From: Enterobacteriaceae bacterium RIT691
Lineage (GTDB): Bacteria > Pseudomonadota > Gammaproteobacteria > Enterobacterales > Enterobacteriaceae
Length of the DNA stretch: 64,000 nt
Direction: 5' to 3'
NCBI GenBank assembly: GCA_009668205.1
Contig: WJYM01000001.1
Span: 682,001-746,000, forward strand
The notes below the pieces were generated by a model, which saw nothing but the letters and a program-made list of their open reading frames with translations, was not told the origin of the DNA and made no database searches. A program made the translations under genes and the position numbers. Below are positions 50,654 to 59,655 of this stretch, in pieces (within the stretch, counting starts at the first letter, position 1; the number at the start of each line of letters is the position of its first letter).

Positions 50654-53341
50654 ATGACCGACGAGCCCTTTCGTCCCAATCCCGACCGCCTGCTGGAACA
50701 ATCTTCCGGCTGGCATCGCGGCAAACTGAAAGTCTTTTTTGGCGCCTGTGCCGGGGTCGGGAAGACCTACGCCATGCTCAGCGAGGCGCAGCGTTTACGG
50801 GCGCAGGGGCTCGATATCCTGGTGGGCGTAGTGGAAACCCATGGCCGTCAGGAAACGGCTGCCCAGCTTACCGGGCTGGCAACGCAATCGCGTAAACGCA
50901 TTCACTATCGCGATCGTCAGGTCGAAGAGTTCGATCTCGACGCCGCCCTCGCCCGACGTCCGGCCCTGATTCTGATGGATGAACTGGCGCATACCAATGC
51001 GCCGGGTTCCCGCCACCCGAAGCGCTGGCAGGATGTGGAAGAGCTGCTGGAAGCCGGGATCGACGTCTTTACCACCGTCAACGTGCAGCATCTGGAAAGC
51101 CTGAACGACGTGGTCAGCGGCGTGACCGGGATTAAAGTGCGCGAAACGGTCCCCGATCCGTTTTTCGATTCTGCCGATGAAGTGGTGCTGGTCGATCTGC
51201 CACCGGACGATCTGCGCCAGCGTCTGCACGAAGGCAAAGTGTACATCGCCGGACAGGCGGAACGGGCCATTGAGCATTTTTTCCGCAAAGGCAATCTGAT
51301 TGCCCTACGTGAGCTGGCGCTGCGCCGAACAGCCGACCGGGTGGACGATCAAATGCGTGCCTGGCGCGATCGCCAGGGTGAAGAGAAAGTCTGGCACACC
51401 CGCGACGCGATTTTACTGTGCGTGGGTCACAGCAGCGGCAATGAAAAGCTGGTACGCACCGCCGCGCGACTGGCCGCAAAATTTGGCAGCGTCTGGCATG
51501 CGGTGTATGTCGAAACGCCTGACCTGCATCGGCTGCCGGAACATCAGCGCCGCAATATTCTCAGTGCGCTGCGGCTGGCACAGGAATTAGGGGCTGAAAC
51601 CGCCACGCTGTCCGACCCCGCTGAAGACAAAGCCATTCTGCGCTACGCCCGCGAACATAATCTTGGCAAAATTATCATTGGCCGTCGTACTCAGCGCCGC
51701 TGGTGGAGCCGGGAATCGTTCGCCGATCGTCTGGCTCGCAGGGCCCCCGATCTGGATTTGGTGATTGTCGCCCTTGAAGACACGGCGACCAGTACGGCTG
51801 TGCGCAATTCGGATAATCGTCCCTGGTTAGACCGCTGGCGTGTACAGCTGCGCGGCTGCATCGTCGCGCTGGCGTTGTGCGCGTTTATTACCCTGTTCGC
51901 CAGCCACTTCCTGATGGCCTTTGATGCCGCCAACCTGGTGATGATTTATCTGCTTGGCGTGGTGATCGTCGCCCTGTTTTACGGACGCTGGCCTTCGGTG
52001 CTGGCGACGGTGATTAACGTCATCAGCTTCGATTTGTTCTTTATCGCGCCACGCGGCACGCTGGCGGTGTCAGATGTGCAGTACGTGCTGACGTTTGGCG
52101 TGATGCTGACCGTTGGGTTGGTTATCGGTAATCTTACTGCTGGCGTACGTTATCAGGCCCGCGTGGCACGCTATCGTGAACAGCGCACTCGTCATCTGTA
52201 CGAGATGTCGAAAGCCCTCTCCACCGGGCGTAATCAGCAGGACATTGCCCGCACCAGCGAGCAATTTATTCACTCCACCTTTCACGCCCGCAGCCAGGTG
52301 CTGCTGCCGAACGATGAAGGCCATCTGCTGACGCTGACCCACGGCAATGACATCACGCCCTGGGATGACGCCATTGCGCGCTGGAGCTACGATAAAGGCC
52401 AACCTGCGGGAGCGGGTACCGATACGCTGCCCGGCGTGCCTTATCTGATCCTGCCGCTTAAAACCGCGCAGAAAACCCACGGTGTGGTGATTGTGGAACC
52501 CGGCAACCTTCGTCAGCTGATGATCCCGGAGCAGCAGCGACTGCTGGAGACCTGTACGTTACTGGTCGCCAGCGCACTTGAGCGCCTGGCGCTGACCACC
52601 AGCGAAGAACAATCGCGACTGGCGAGCGAACGAGAGAGTATCCGCAATTCGCTGTTGGCCGCGCTGTCACACGATCTGCGTACTCCGCTCACCGTCCTGT
52701 TCGGCCAGGCGGAAATCCTGACCCTGGATTTAGCCAGCGAAGGATCGAAACATGCCCCTCAGGCCAACGAAATCCGCCAGCACGTGCTCAATACCACCCG
52801 ACTGGTCAACAATCTGCTGGATATGGCACGGATCCAGTCCGGCGGCTTTAATCTGCGCAAGGAGTGGCTGACGCTGGAGGAAGTGGTGGGCAGCGCAATC
52901 CGCACCTTAGAGCCGGGACTGGGGGGACGCCACATTGCGCTGTCGCTTGGCGATCCGCTGACGCTTATCCACGTTGATGGTCCGCTGTTTGAGCGAGTGC
53001 TGATTAACCTGCTGGAGAACGCCGTCAAATATGCCGGCACCACCGCGACCATTGGCATTGCCGCCGAACGTCAACCAGACAGGCTGACGCTGGAAGTATG
53101 GGATTCCGGTCCGGGTATCCCTGCTGGTCAGGAGCAGGCAATCTTTGCTAAATTCTCCAGAGGCCATAAAGAGTCGGCCATTCCAGGTGTAGGTCTTGGG
53201 CTGGCAATTTGTGAAGCGATTGTCGAGGTCCACGGCGGTCAACTGCACGCGCAGAATCGTCCACAGGGCGGCGCGTGTTTTATCGTGACGCTGCCGCTGG
53301 AAGCCCCACCCAAACTGGATGAACTGCCAGAGGAACTGTGA
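50654..53341 (+). CDS. kdpD: Sensor histidine kinase KdpD
   Basis: Senses potassium limitation and phosphorylates KdpE. 895 residues: N-terminal KdpD domain with Walker A GACAGVGKT (30-38), USP-like domain (about 250-370), four membrane helices (about 395-500), GAF-like region, and kinase core with His673 in ALSHDLRTP and the N, G boxes LINLLENAVKYAG and GVGLGLAICEAI. It starts 2 bp after kdpC and overlaps kdpE by 4 bp. Confidence 0.97.
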   Translation: MTDEPFRPNPDRLLEQSSGWHRGKLKVFFGACAGVGKTYAMLSEAQRLRAQGLDILVGVVETHGRQETAAQLTGLATQSRKRIHYRDRQVEEFDLDAALARRPALILMDELAHTNAPGSRHPKRWQDVEELLEAGIDVFTTVNVQHLESLNDVVSGVTGIKVRETVPDPFFDSADEVVLVDLPPDDLRQRLHEGKVYIAGQAERAIEHFFRKGNLIALRELALRRTADRVDDQMRAWRDRQGEEKVWHTRDAILLCVGHSSGNEKLVRTAARLAAKFGSVWHAVYVETPDLHRLPEHQRRNILSALRLAQELGAETATLSDPAEDKAILRYAREHNLGKIIIGRRTQRRWWSRESFADRLARRAPDLDLVIVALEDTATSTAVRNSDNRPWLDRWRVQLRGCIVALALCAFITLFASHFLMAFDAANLVMIYLLGVVIVALFYGRWPSVLATVINVISFDLFFIAPRGTLAVSDVQYVLTFGVMLTVGLVIGNLTAGVRYQARVARYREQRTRHLYEMSKALSTGRNQQDIARTSEQFIHSTFHARSQVLLPNDEGHLLTLTHGNDITPWDDAIARWSYDKGQPAGAGTDTLPGVPYLILPLKTAQKTHGVVIVEPGNLRQLMIPEQQRLLETCTLLVASALERLALTTSEEQSRLASERESIRNSLLAALSHDLRTPLTVLFGQAEILTLDLASEGSKHAPQANEIRQHVLNTTRLVNNLLDMARIQSGGFNLRKEWLTLEEVVGSAIRTLEPGLGGRHIALSLGDPLTLIHVDGPLFERVLINLLENAVKYAGTTATIGIAAERQPDRLTLEVWDSGPGIPAGQEQAIFAKFSRGHKESAIPGVGLGLAICEAIVEVHGGQLHAQNRPQGGACFIVTLPLEAPPKLDELPEEL

Positions 53342-54015
53342 TTAACGTCCTGATCGTTGAAGATGAACAAGCCATTCGCCGTTTTCTGCGCAGCGCGCTG
53401 GAAAGCGATGGCCTGCGCGTGCACGAAGCCGACACGCTGCAAAGAGGATTGCTGGAAGCCGCAACACGTAAACCGGACCTGGTCATTCTGGATCTTGGGT
53501 TGCCGGACGGCGACGGCGTTGAGTTCATCCGCGATTTCCGTCAATGGAGCCAGGTACCGGTGATTGTGCTTTCCGCTCGGGTGGAAGAAACGGACAAAAT
53601 CACCGCACTGGACGCGGGTGCCGACGACTACCTCAGCAAACCTTTTGGCATCGGCGAACTGCAGGCTCGCCTGCGCGTGGCACTGCGACGCCACGGTGGT
53701 GCAGAACAAAATCAGCCCGTGCTGACGTTTTCCGATATCCAGGTCAATATCGCCAATCGCCGCATTCAGCGCGGTGCAGAAGAAATTCACCTCACGCCGA
53801 TTGAGTTTCGGCTGCTGGCGGTGCTGTTGAATAATCACGGCAAAGTGTTGACCCAGCGCCAGCTGCTCAGTCAGGTCTGGGGACCGAACGCCGTTGAGCA
53901 CAGCCACTATCTGCGCATTTATATGGGGCATTTGCGGCAGAAGCTGGAACGGGATCCGGCTCGCCCTCAGCACCTGTTAACGGAAACAGGAATTGGTTAT
54001 CGGTTTATGCTGTAA
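53338..54015 (+). CDS. kdpE: Response regulator KdpE
   Basis: OmpR-family activator of kdpFABC. 225 residues, GTG start overlapping the kdpD stop (GTGA). The receiver domain has Asp52 and Lys101; the winged-helix domain (about 128-225) has LTPIEFRLLAVLLNN. Ends the operon. Confidence 0.97.
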   Translation: MINVLIVEDEQAIRRFLRSALESDGLRVHEADTLQRGLLEAATRKPDLVILDLGLPDGDGVEFIRDFRQWSQVPVIVLSARVEETDKITALDAGADDYLSKPFGIGELQARLRVALRRHGGAEQNQPVLTFSDIQVNIANRRIQRGAEEIHLTPIEFRLLAVLLNNHGKVLTQRQLLSQVWGPNAVEHSHYLRIYMGHLRQKLERDPARPQHLLTETGIGYRFML

Positions 54016-54020
54016 AAGAA

Positions 54021-54042
54021 AAAGGCGCCCGCAGGCGCCTTT
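54021..54042 (+). terminator. Terminator of kdpFABCDE
   Basis: AAAGGCGCC-CGCA-GGCGCCTTT hairpin followed by AT, 5 bp past the kdpE stop. Confidence 0.82.
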
Positions 54043-54081
54043 ATCGCAGATAAACGGGTTAAAGAATCAGCGATGTCTGAT

Positions 54082-54117
54082 GCCCTCACCCCAGCCCTCT
54101 CCCACAAGGAGAGGGTG
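54082..54117. repeat. REP-like element between kdpE and pgm
   Basis: GCCCTCACCCCAGCCCTCTC...GGAGAGGGTG then AAAACAC. It is nearly the same as 38232-38267, including the preceding GTCTGAT. Confidence 0.65.
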
Positions 54118-54125
54118 AAAACACG

Positions 54126-54153
54126 AAAAAACCTTCTCAGAGAGAAGGTTTTT
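54126..54153 (-). terminator. Terminator of seqA-pgm
   Basis: AACCTTCT and AGAAGGTT around CAGAG, with T-runs on both sides; on the minus strand it ends the pgm transcript 10 bp after the stop. Confidence 0.85.
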
Positions 54154-54162
54154 GCAGTTTAC

Positions 54163-55803
54163 TTAAGCGTTTTTCAGCACTTCGCTGACAATTTCTACCG
54201 CTTCTTTCTCAATCAGCTTACGGTGTTCCGCGCCGAGGAAGCTTTCGCAGTAAATTTTGTAGGCGTCTTCAGTGCCTGACGGACGTGCCGCGAACCAGCC
54301 GTTTTTGGTCATCACTTTCAGCCCACCGATAGAAGCACCGTTGCCTGGGGCTGCGGTCAGGCGTGCGGTGATCGGGTCACCCGCCAGGGTATCCGCGCTA
54401 ACCATTTCCGGGGAAAGCTTAGACAGTGCCGCTTTCTGTGCCGAAGTGGCCGCGGCCTGCAGACGGTTGTAGCTTGGCGCGCCAAAGCGTGCCGCCAGTT
54501 CGTCATAGTGCTGCTGCGGGTTTTTCCCGGTCACAGCGGTGATTTCCGCCGCCAGCAGGCACATGATGATGCCGTCTTTGTCGGTTGACCATGGCGTACC
54601 GTCGAAACGCAGGAACGACGCGCCCGCGCTCTCTTCACCGCCAAAGCCAAAGCTGCCGTCGAACAGGCCGTCGACAAACCATTTGAAGCCAACCGGAACT
54701 TCCACCAGCTTGCGGCCCAGATCCTCAACCACGCGATCAATCATCGCGGAAGAAACCAGGGTTTTACCTACCGCAACATCGTTGCCCCACTGTGGGCGAT
54801 GCTGGAACAGGTAGTTGATTGCCACAGCCAAATAATGGTTCGGGTTCATCAGACCCGCCGGGGTCACGATACCGTGACGGTCATAATCCGGGTCATTGGC
54901 AAAGGCCAGATCGAATTTATCGCGCAGCGCCAGCAGGCCCGCCATCGCACACTCAGAGGAGCAGTCCATGCGGATCGCGCCATCTTTATCGAGGTGCATG
55001 AAGCGGAACGTCTGATCAACGTGATCGTTCACGATGGTCAGATCCAACTTGTAGAACTCCGCAATGCGTTTCCAGTATTCAATCCCGGAGCCACCGAGCG
55101 GATCCACGCCAAGCTTCAGGCCCGCTTTCTGAATCGCTTTGATATCGACGATATCTGCCAGCCCTTCGATAAACGGCTGCACCAGATCTTGTTCTTTAAT
55201 GTGGCCGGAGGCATAAGCTGCATCCAGAGACAGGCGCTTCACGCCTTTCAGGCCATCCGCCATCAGTGCGTTGGCACGATCTTCCACCACTTTGGTGACG
55301 TTGGTATCAGCCGGACCACCGTTTGGCGGGTTGTACTTGATACCGCCATCTTCCGGCGGATTGTGCGATGGCGTAATGACGATGCCGTCAGCCTGCGGGC
55401 CACCTTTTTTGTTGTGAACCAGGATAGCGTTGGAGATGGCAGGGGTTGGCGTGTAGCCGTTGTTTTCCTGCACAATCACATTAACACCATTGGCAGTCAG
55501 CACTTCCAGTACGGAAATGATCGCGGGCTCTGACAGTGCGTGGGTGTCTTTACCCACATAACACGGGCCAGTGATGCCATTTTTAGCACGCTCTTCCGCA
55601 ATCGCCTGCGCGATAGCAAGGATGTGCGGTTCGTTGAAGCTCTGACGCGCTGCGCTGCCGCGGTGGCCGGAGGTCCCGAATTTCACCGCGTGCTCTGCGT
55701 TGCCCACTTCCGGTTTCAGCACGTAGTACTGAGAGGTCAGTTGAGCGACGTTGATCAAATCACTCTGTTGTGCAGGTTGACCTGCACGGGGATGAGTTGC
55801 CAT
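54163..55803 (-). CDS. pgm: Phosphoglucomutase Pgm
   Basis: Interconverts glucose-1-phosphate and glucose-6-phosphate, supplying UDP-glucose and galactose metabolism. 546 residues as in E. coli: GTSGHRG (43-49), phosphoserine Ser146 in [11 protein letters not shown], metal loop DPDYDRHG, and the sugar-binding [10 protein letters not shown]. The start at [10 protein letters not shown] agrees with E. coli; 21 in-frame upstream codons are rejected. Located 37 bp after seqA in one transcript. Confidence 0.97.
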   Translation of the reverse strand: MATHPRAGQPAQQSDLINVAQLTSQYYVLKPEVGNAEHAVKFGTSGHRGSAARQSFNEPHILAIAQAIAEERAKNGITGPCYVGKDTHALSEPAIISVLEVLTANGVNVIVQENNGYTPTPAISNAILVHNKKGGPQADGIVITPSHNPPEDGGIKYNPPNGGPADTNVTKVVEDRANALMADGLKGVKRLSLDAAYASGHIKEQDLVQPFIEGLADIVDIKAIQKAGLKLGVDPLGGSGIEYWKRIAEFYKLDLTIVNDHVDQTFRFMHLDKDGAIRMDCSSECAMAGLLALRDKFDLAFANDPDYDRHGIVTPAGLMNPNHYLAVAINYLFQHRPQWGNDVAVGKTLVSSAMIDRVVEDLGRKLVEVPVGFKWFVDGLFDGSFGFGGEESAGASFLRFDGTPWSTDKDGIIMCLLAAEITAVTGKNPQQHYDELAARFGAPSYNRLQAAATSAQKAALSKLSPEMVSADTLAGDPITARLTAAPGNGASIGGLKVMTKNGWFAARPSGTEDAYKIYCESFLGAEHRKLIEKEAVEIVSEVLKNA

Positions 55804-55840
55804 TGCCTGGTCCTTTTTATGCAAGGGGTAGATGCATGGG

Positions 55841-56386
55841 TTAGATGGTGCCGCAAACCTTCTCAATCAGTTCCGCAGGGAACTGCATGGACTGCATGAT
55901 GTGCTCGACCATGCTGCATTTACGACCGGTATTCGTATTGGTGATAACCCAGTAAGGGGTCTCAGGGACTTGCTTAGGCTTGGTCTGGTTGCCGTTTTTC
56001 AACAATGTGGCTTCATCGGCAGCAAAATAGACGCGCGTACGACCGTGGAGTGACTCCGTCGCTTCAGCAAATGCCTTGTTGTCTAAGGTATAGAGTGTAG
56101 TCAGTACCAGCATGAAGCGGTTAACCGCCTTTTTCTGCTCGGCATATTCATCAGAAAGCAGCAGCTCACGCATCGCCCGGACGTTGTCTTTCGGGGATGT
56201 GGCTTTTTTGACCGGTGCGGCAACAGGGGCAGCAGCCGGGGCTTCTTTGCTTACGCTGGCCGTCGCTGGAGAAACGGCGGAAAATTTCAGCATGCGCCGT
56301 AAAATGTCGGATGCGCTCTCGCCAATGTGCTTGGTGTGGCTGGCAATGTAGCCGTAGAGTTCGTCATCAACTTCGATTGTTTTCAT
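55841..56386 (-). CDS. seqA: Replication initiation negative modulator SeqA
   Basis: Binds hemimethylated GATC sites and sequesters oriC. 181 residues: N-terminal oligomerisation domain (about 1-35, [18 protein letters not shown]), an Ala/Pro-rich linker, and a DNA-binding domain with [24 protein letters not shown]. The start at MKTIEVDD is the family start. Divergent from ybfF. Confidence 0.97.
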   Translation of the reverse strand: MKTIEVDDELYGYIASHTKHIGESASDILRRMLKFSAVSPATASVSKEAPAAAPVAAPVKKATSPKDNVRAMRELLLSDEYAEQKKAVNRFMLVLTTLYTLDNKAFAEATESLHGRTRVYFAADEATLLKNGNQTKPKQVPETPYWVITNTNTGRKCSMVEHIMQSMQFPAELIEKVCGTI

Positions 56387-56558
56387 CTTAATCCAGTGCG
56401 ATATCTTTCTGAATACAAGTTGCTGGGAGTATAAAGTCAAATCCCAACAGCGGATAGCGTGTCGGCAAAAACTCAGACGATGGCTGAGAGTTGCAGCCGG
56501 GCGGCAGAATGGTCAACATGATACCCTAACCCGACGAAGCGAAAAAAAGAACTTTGCC

Positions 56559-57323
56559 ATGAATTTACATACCCGAGCGCAAACTGCACAAAACCTGCAC
56601 AATAATTCTCCCATCGTCCTGGTTCACGGCCTTTTTGGCAGCCTGGATAACTTAGGGATCCTCGCCCGCGATCTGGTCAGCGACCATGACATCCTTCAGG
56701 TTGATATGCGTAACCACGGTCTTTCTGAGCGATCGTCTGAAATGACCTACGCAGCAATGGCACAGGATCTGCTGGATACCCTGAATGCCCATGGCATTGA
56801 GAAAGCCACGCTGATAGGCCACTCCATGGGCGGAAAAGCGGTGATGGCGTTTACCGCACTGGCGCCAGATCGCCTCGATAAATTGGTCGCTATCGATATT
56901 GCACCGGTGGATTATCACGTTCGTCGACACGATGAAATTTTCGCGGCCATTGATGCTGTCACCAAAGCAGGTTCTGCGACGCGCCAACAGGCTGCCGACG
57001 TGATGCGTGCCCACCTTAATGAAGAAGGCGTGATTCAGTTCTTACTGAAATCCTTTGTTGAGGGTGAATGGCGCTTTAACGTGCCGGTCCTTTGGGATCA
57101 GTACGCCAATATTGTCGGTTGGCAGACCATTCCTGCCTGGGACCGCCCTGCTCTCTTTATTCCCGGTGGCAACTCACCTTACGTCACCCCGGAGTATCGT
57201 GACGATCTGCTGGCACAATTCCCGCAGGCGCGTGCGCATATCATTGCCGGTGCCGGGCATTGGGTTCACGCGGAAAAACCAGACGCGGTTCTGCGTGCCA
57301 TCCGTCGCTATCTGGCGGAATGA
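56559..57323 (+). CDS. ybfF: Alpha/beta-hydrolase esterase YbfF
   Basis: 254 residues with the nucleophile elbow GHSMGG (Ser89), the oxyanion region VHGLFGSLDN (22-31) and a catalytic His in GAGHWVHAEKP near residue 235. E. coli YbfF hydrolyses acyl-CoA and small esters; the natural substrate is not known. Confidence 0.94.
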   Translation: MNLHTRAQTAQNLHNNSPIVLVHGLFGSLDNLGILARDLVSDHDILQVDMRNHGLSERSSEMTYAAMAQDLLDTLNAHGIEKATLIGHSMGGKAVMAFTALAPDRLDKLVAIDIAPVDYHVRRHDEIFAAIDAVTKAGSATRQQAADVMRAHLNEEGVIQFLLKSFVEGEWRFNVPVLWDQYANIVGWQTIPAWDRPALFIPGGNSPYVTPEYRDDLLAQFPQARAHIIAGAGHWVHAEKPDAVLRAIRRYLAE

Positions 57324-57406
57324 TTAAAATCCGAGCGACTGCACACCATTGTGGTTCCCGCCGTTGGCGTGTGGGATTCACTGATGTATGATTGCGCGCT
57401 ATCTGC

Positions 57407-57438
57407 GCCGGGCCTGTTGCCCGGCGGCTTGTTTCCCC
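57407..57438 (+). terminator. Terminator-like hairpin upstream of ybfE
   Basis: GCCGGGC and GCCCGGC pair around CTGTT, followed by GGCTTGTTT. It may end ybfF or attenuate reading into ybfE. I see no clear LexA box nearby, though ybfE is LexA-controlled in E. coli. Confidence 0.45.
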
Positions 57439-57454
57439 GAAGTCACTCTGAATC

Positions 57455-57748
57455 ATGGCAAAAGAACAAACGGACCGAACGACATTAGATTTGTTCGCAA
57501 ATGAGCGTCGCCCGGGAAGGCCGAAAACCAATCCGCTCTCGCGCGACGAACAGTTACGTATTAATAAGCGTAACCAGCTTAAGCGTGACAAAAGCAACGG
57601 TCTCAAACGTGTCGAGCTCAAGCTCAATGTCGACGCTGTTGATGCGCTCAATGAACTGGCAGACGCCAGAAACATGAGCCGCAGCGAGCTCATTGAAGAA
57701 ATGCTGATGCAGCAACTGGCGGCGCTGCACGGCCAGGAACTTGTCTGA
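57455..57748 (+). CDS. ybfE: LexA-regulated protein YbfE (ribbon-helix-helix type)
   Basis: 97 residues with a basic N terminus (GRPKTNPLSRDEQLRINKRN) and a short ribbon-helix-helix-like domain (VELKLNVDAVDALNELADARNMSRSELIEEML). It lies 149 bp upstream of fldA, as in E. coli. Function unknown; DNA binding is an inference from the fold. Confidence 0.9.
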   Translation: MAKEQTDRTTLDLFANERRPGRPKTNPLSRDEQLRINKRNQLKRDKSNGLKRVELKLNVDAVDALNELADARNMSRSELIEEMLMQQLAALHGQELV

Positions 57749-57897
57749 AAATCCGACAAAAAGTCACTTTCATGTAGCAGAGAGTGCAGTACGGCGTGAT
57801 TGCTGTTTCCGCGTACTCCACCTCCTGCTATCATTGCCTTTATCTGTGGGCAACTTTCCACCACCATTTCATTACGTTTCAAGAGGTTATTTTACTC

Positions 57898-58428
57898 ATG
57901 GCAATCACAGGCATTTTCTTCGGCAGCGACACTGGTAACACTGAAAACATCGCTAAGATGATTCAGAAGCAGCTTGGTAAAGATGTTGCTGAGGTACATG
58001 ACATTGCCAAGAGCAGCAAAGAAGACCTCGAAGGCTTCGATATCCTGCTGTTGGGTATCCCAACCTGGTACTACGGTGAAGCACAGTGTGACTGGGACGA
58101 CTTCTTCCCGACGCTGGAAGAGGTAGACTTCAACGGCAAACTGGTTGCCCTGTTTGGCTGCGGTGACCAGGAAGATTACGCCGAATACTTCTGTGATGCT
58201 CTGGGCACTATCCGTGACATCATTGAACCTCGTGGCGCGACTATCGTGGGCCACTGGCCGACCGCAGGCTACCATTTTGAAGCCTCCAAAGGTCTGGCAG
58301 ATGATGCCCATTTCGTCGGTCTGGCTATTGACGAAGACCGTCAGCCAGAGCTGACCGCAGAGCGCGTCAATAAATGGGTAAAACAAATCTCAGAAGAACT
58401 GCACCTCGAAGAGATCAAAAACGCCTGA
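57898..58428 (+). CDS. fldA: Flavodoxin 1 FldA
   Basis: FMN electron carrier for biotin, methionine and anaerobic ribonucleotide pathways and for IspG/IspH. 176 residues as in E. coli: phosphate loop [11 protein letters not shown] (about 9-19), isoalloxazine-flanking Trp in [14 protein letters not shown] and Tyr in [11 protein letters not shown]. The start at [10 protein letters not shown] follows AAGAGGTTATTTTACTC. Upstream in-frame codons are not used. In E. coli it is essential and SoxRS-regulated with fur. Confidence 0.97.
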   Translation: MAITGIFFGSDTGNTENIAKMIQKQLGKDVAEVHDIAKSSKEDLEGFDILLLGIPTWYYGEAQCDWDDFFPTLEEVDFNGKLVALFGCGDQEDYAEYFCDALGTIRDIIEPRGATIVGHWPTAGYHFEASKGLADDAHFVGLAIDEDRQPELTAERVNKWVKQISEELHLEEIKNA

Positions 58429-58520
58429 TGTTCTGACGGCGTAACCCAACGTTGCGCCGTATTAGCGATAGATTGTTTTGAATTAATAGAGAAAAGCAAT
58501 CATATTAATCGCTACAAATT

Positions 58521-58549
58521 TTTAACTTTTGCGCGTATGTCTGTACAAT
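58521..58549 (+). promoter_or_regulatory. Candidate fur promoter
   Basis: TTTAAC (58521-58526) and TACAAT (58544-58549) with a 17-bp spacer in the fldA-fur gap, about 115 bp before uof. The rest of the 232-bp gap shows no other gene; I do not see a perfect Fur box. Confidence 0.35.
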
Positions 58550-58660
58550 GTCTGCTGTTTTGATGAGGTCAGATGTTTCACTTTGCAGATGATGCCTCGC
58601 TTTTGAAAAGCAGACTTTGCTCAGGGATTGCGGTTTTCATTTAGGGTCAGCAGTTCTATA

Positions 58661-58750
58661 ATGAGACGCATTCTCCTGATTTCACTCTTAGTCATACTTC
58701 CGCGAAGGGAAGTGTACCGTATAGCAACAGGACTGATTCCGCATGACTGA
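58661..58750 (+). CDS. uof: Uof leader peptide overlapping fur
   Basis: 29 codons, MRRILLISLLVILP then REVYRIATGLIPHD, ending in TGA that overlaps the fur start codon in another frame. In E. coli the 28-codon uof is translated to allow fur translation, and RyhB pairs near its ribosome site to lower Fur when iron is scarce. Length, position and overlap fit; the ribosome site is weak. Confidence 0.72.
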   Translation: MRRILLISLLVILPRREVYRIATGLIPHD

Positions 58751-59195
58751 CAACAATATCGCATTAAAGAAGGCAGGCCTGAAAGTCACGCTTCCGCGTT
58801 TGAAAATTCTGGAAGTGCTTCAGGAGCCGGACAACCACCACGTCAGCGCGGAAGATCTGTATAAACGTCTTATCGATATGGGCGAAGAAATTGGCCTCGC
58901 CACTGTCTACCGCGTACTGAACCAGTTTGATGATGCCGGTATCGTTACCCGTCACAACTTCGAAGGCGGAAAATCCGTGTTCGAACTGACTCAGCAGCAT
59001 CATCACGACCACCTGATCTGCCTCGACTGCGGTAAAGTTATCGAATTCAGCGATGACTCTATCGAAGCGCGTCAGCGTGAAATTGCCACTAAGCACGGTA
59101 TCCGCCTGACTAACCACAGTCTCTACCTGTACGGTCACTGTGCAGAAGGCGATTGCCGCGAAGACGAACATGCGCACGATGCGGTAGAGAAATAA
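58743..59195 (+). CDS. fur: Ferric uptake regulator Fur
   Basis: Iron-sensing repressor of siderophore and iron-uptake genes. 150 residues: winged helix (about 1-82) with TLPRLKILEVLQE, and a dimerisation/metal domain with HHHDHLICLDCGKV (Cys93, Cys96). Its C-terminal tail GHCAEGDCREDEHAH is two residues longer than in E. coli. Translation is likely coupled to uof. Confidence 0.98.
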   Translation: MTDNNIALKKAGLKVTLPRLKILEVLQEPDNHHVSAEDLYKRLIDMGEEIGLATVYRVLNQFDDAGIVTRHNFEGGKSVFELTQQHHHDHLICLDCGKVIEFSDDSIEARQREIATKHGIRLTNHSLYLYGHCAEGDCREDEHAHDAVEK

Positions 59196-59215
59196 TCTCT
59201 CCCCTCCAGAACGTT

Positions 59216-59244
59216 AAAAGCCAACCTTGCGGTTGGCTTTTTTA
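59216..59244 (+). terminator. Terminator of fur
   Basis: AAAAGCCAACC-TTGC-GGTTGGCTTTTTTAT, a strong rho-independent terminator; the A-rich 5' arm may also help end chiQ on the minus strand. Confidence 0.92.
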
Positions 59245-59272
59245 TTGGCGATAACAGGGCGAGTTACAGAGG

Positions 59273-59605
59273 TTATGACTTGCTATTGCTGCTGCGAATT
59301 TCCTGCCAAATCTTGTCGCAGCGGGCTTTCACAGCCTGATCGTTACCGGTACGGGTTGCCTGAATACACTGCTGATAATCCAGCGTGCGCACGCTCTCCT
59401 GATCGGCAAACTGCTTGTGATCCTTGTCCTTCTTAAGTTCATCCAGCACCGTCTGGCATGCCTGAATCTTATCCGGATTGCCTTCGGCAGTGTTGATACA
59501 TGCGCTGTAAGCGTCTTTCAGCTTAGTGTCTTCTTTAGGTGCAGGCGATTGCGCACAGGCCACCAGCCCGGACGCCATAATAGCAATGAGAAGCAATTTT
59601 TTCAT
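59273..59605 (-). CDS. chiQ: Chitosugar-regulon lipoprotein ChiQ
   Basis: 110-residue lipoprotein with lipobox LVAC (Cys17), four further cysteines in the mature part (SACINTA, QACQ, QQCIQ, ARCDK) and an alpha-helical character. Encoded with the chitoporin; precise role unknown. 50 bp after chiP. Confidence 0.92.
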   Translation of the reverse strand: MKKLLLIAIMASGLVACAQSPAPKEDTKLKDAYSACINTAEGNPDKIQACQTVLDELKKDKDHKQFADQESVRTLDYQQCIQATRTGNDQAVKARCDKIWQEIRSSNSKS

Positions 59606-59655
59606 GATACAGCCTCAGCGTAGCGCGGCAGGCTCAGCACCTGCCGCGCAGCAAA

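Noticed and set aside
57324-57454. LexA box upstream of ybfE
   Set aside because: No CTG-N10-CAG palindrome with an AT-rich centre could be found in the gap.
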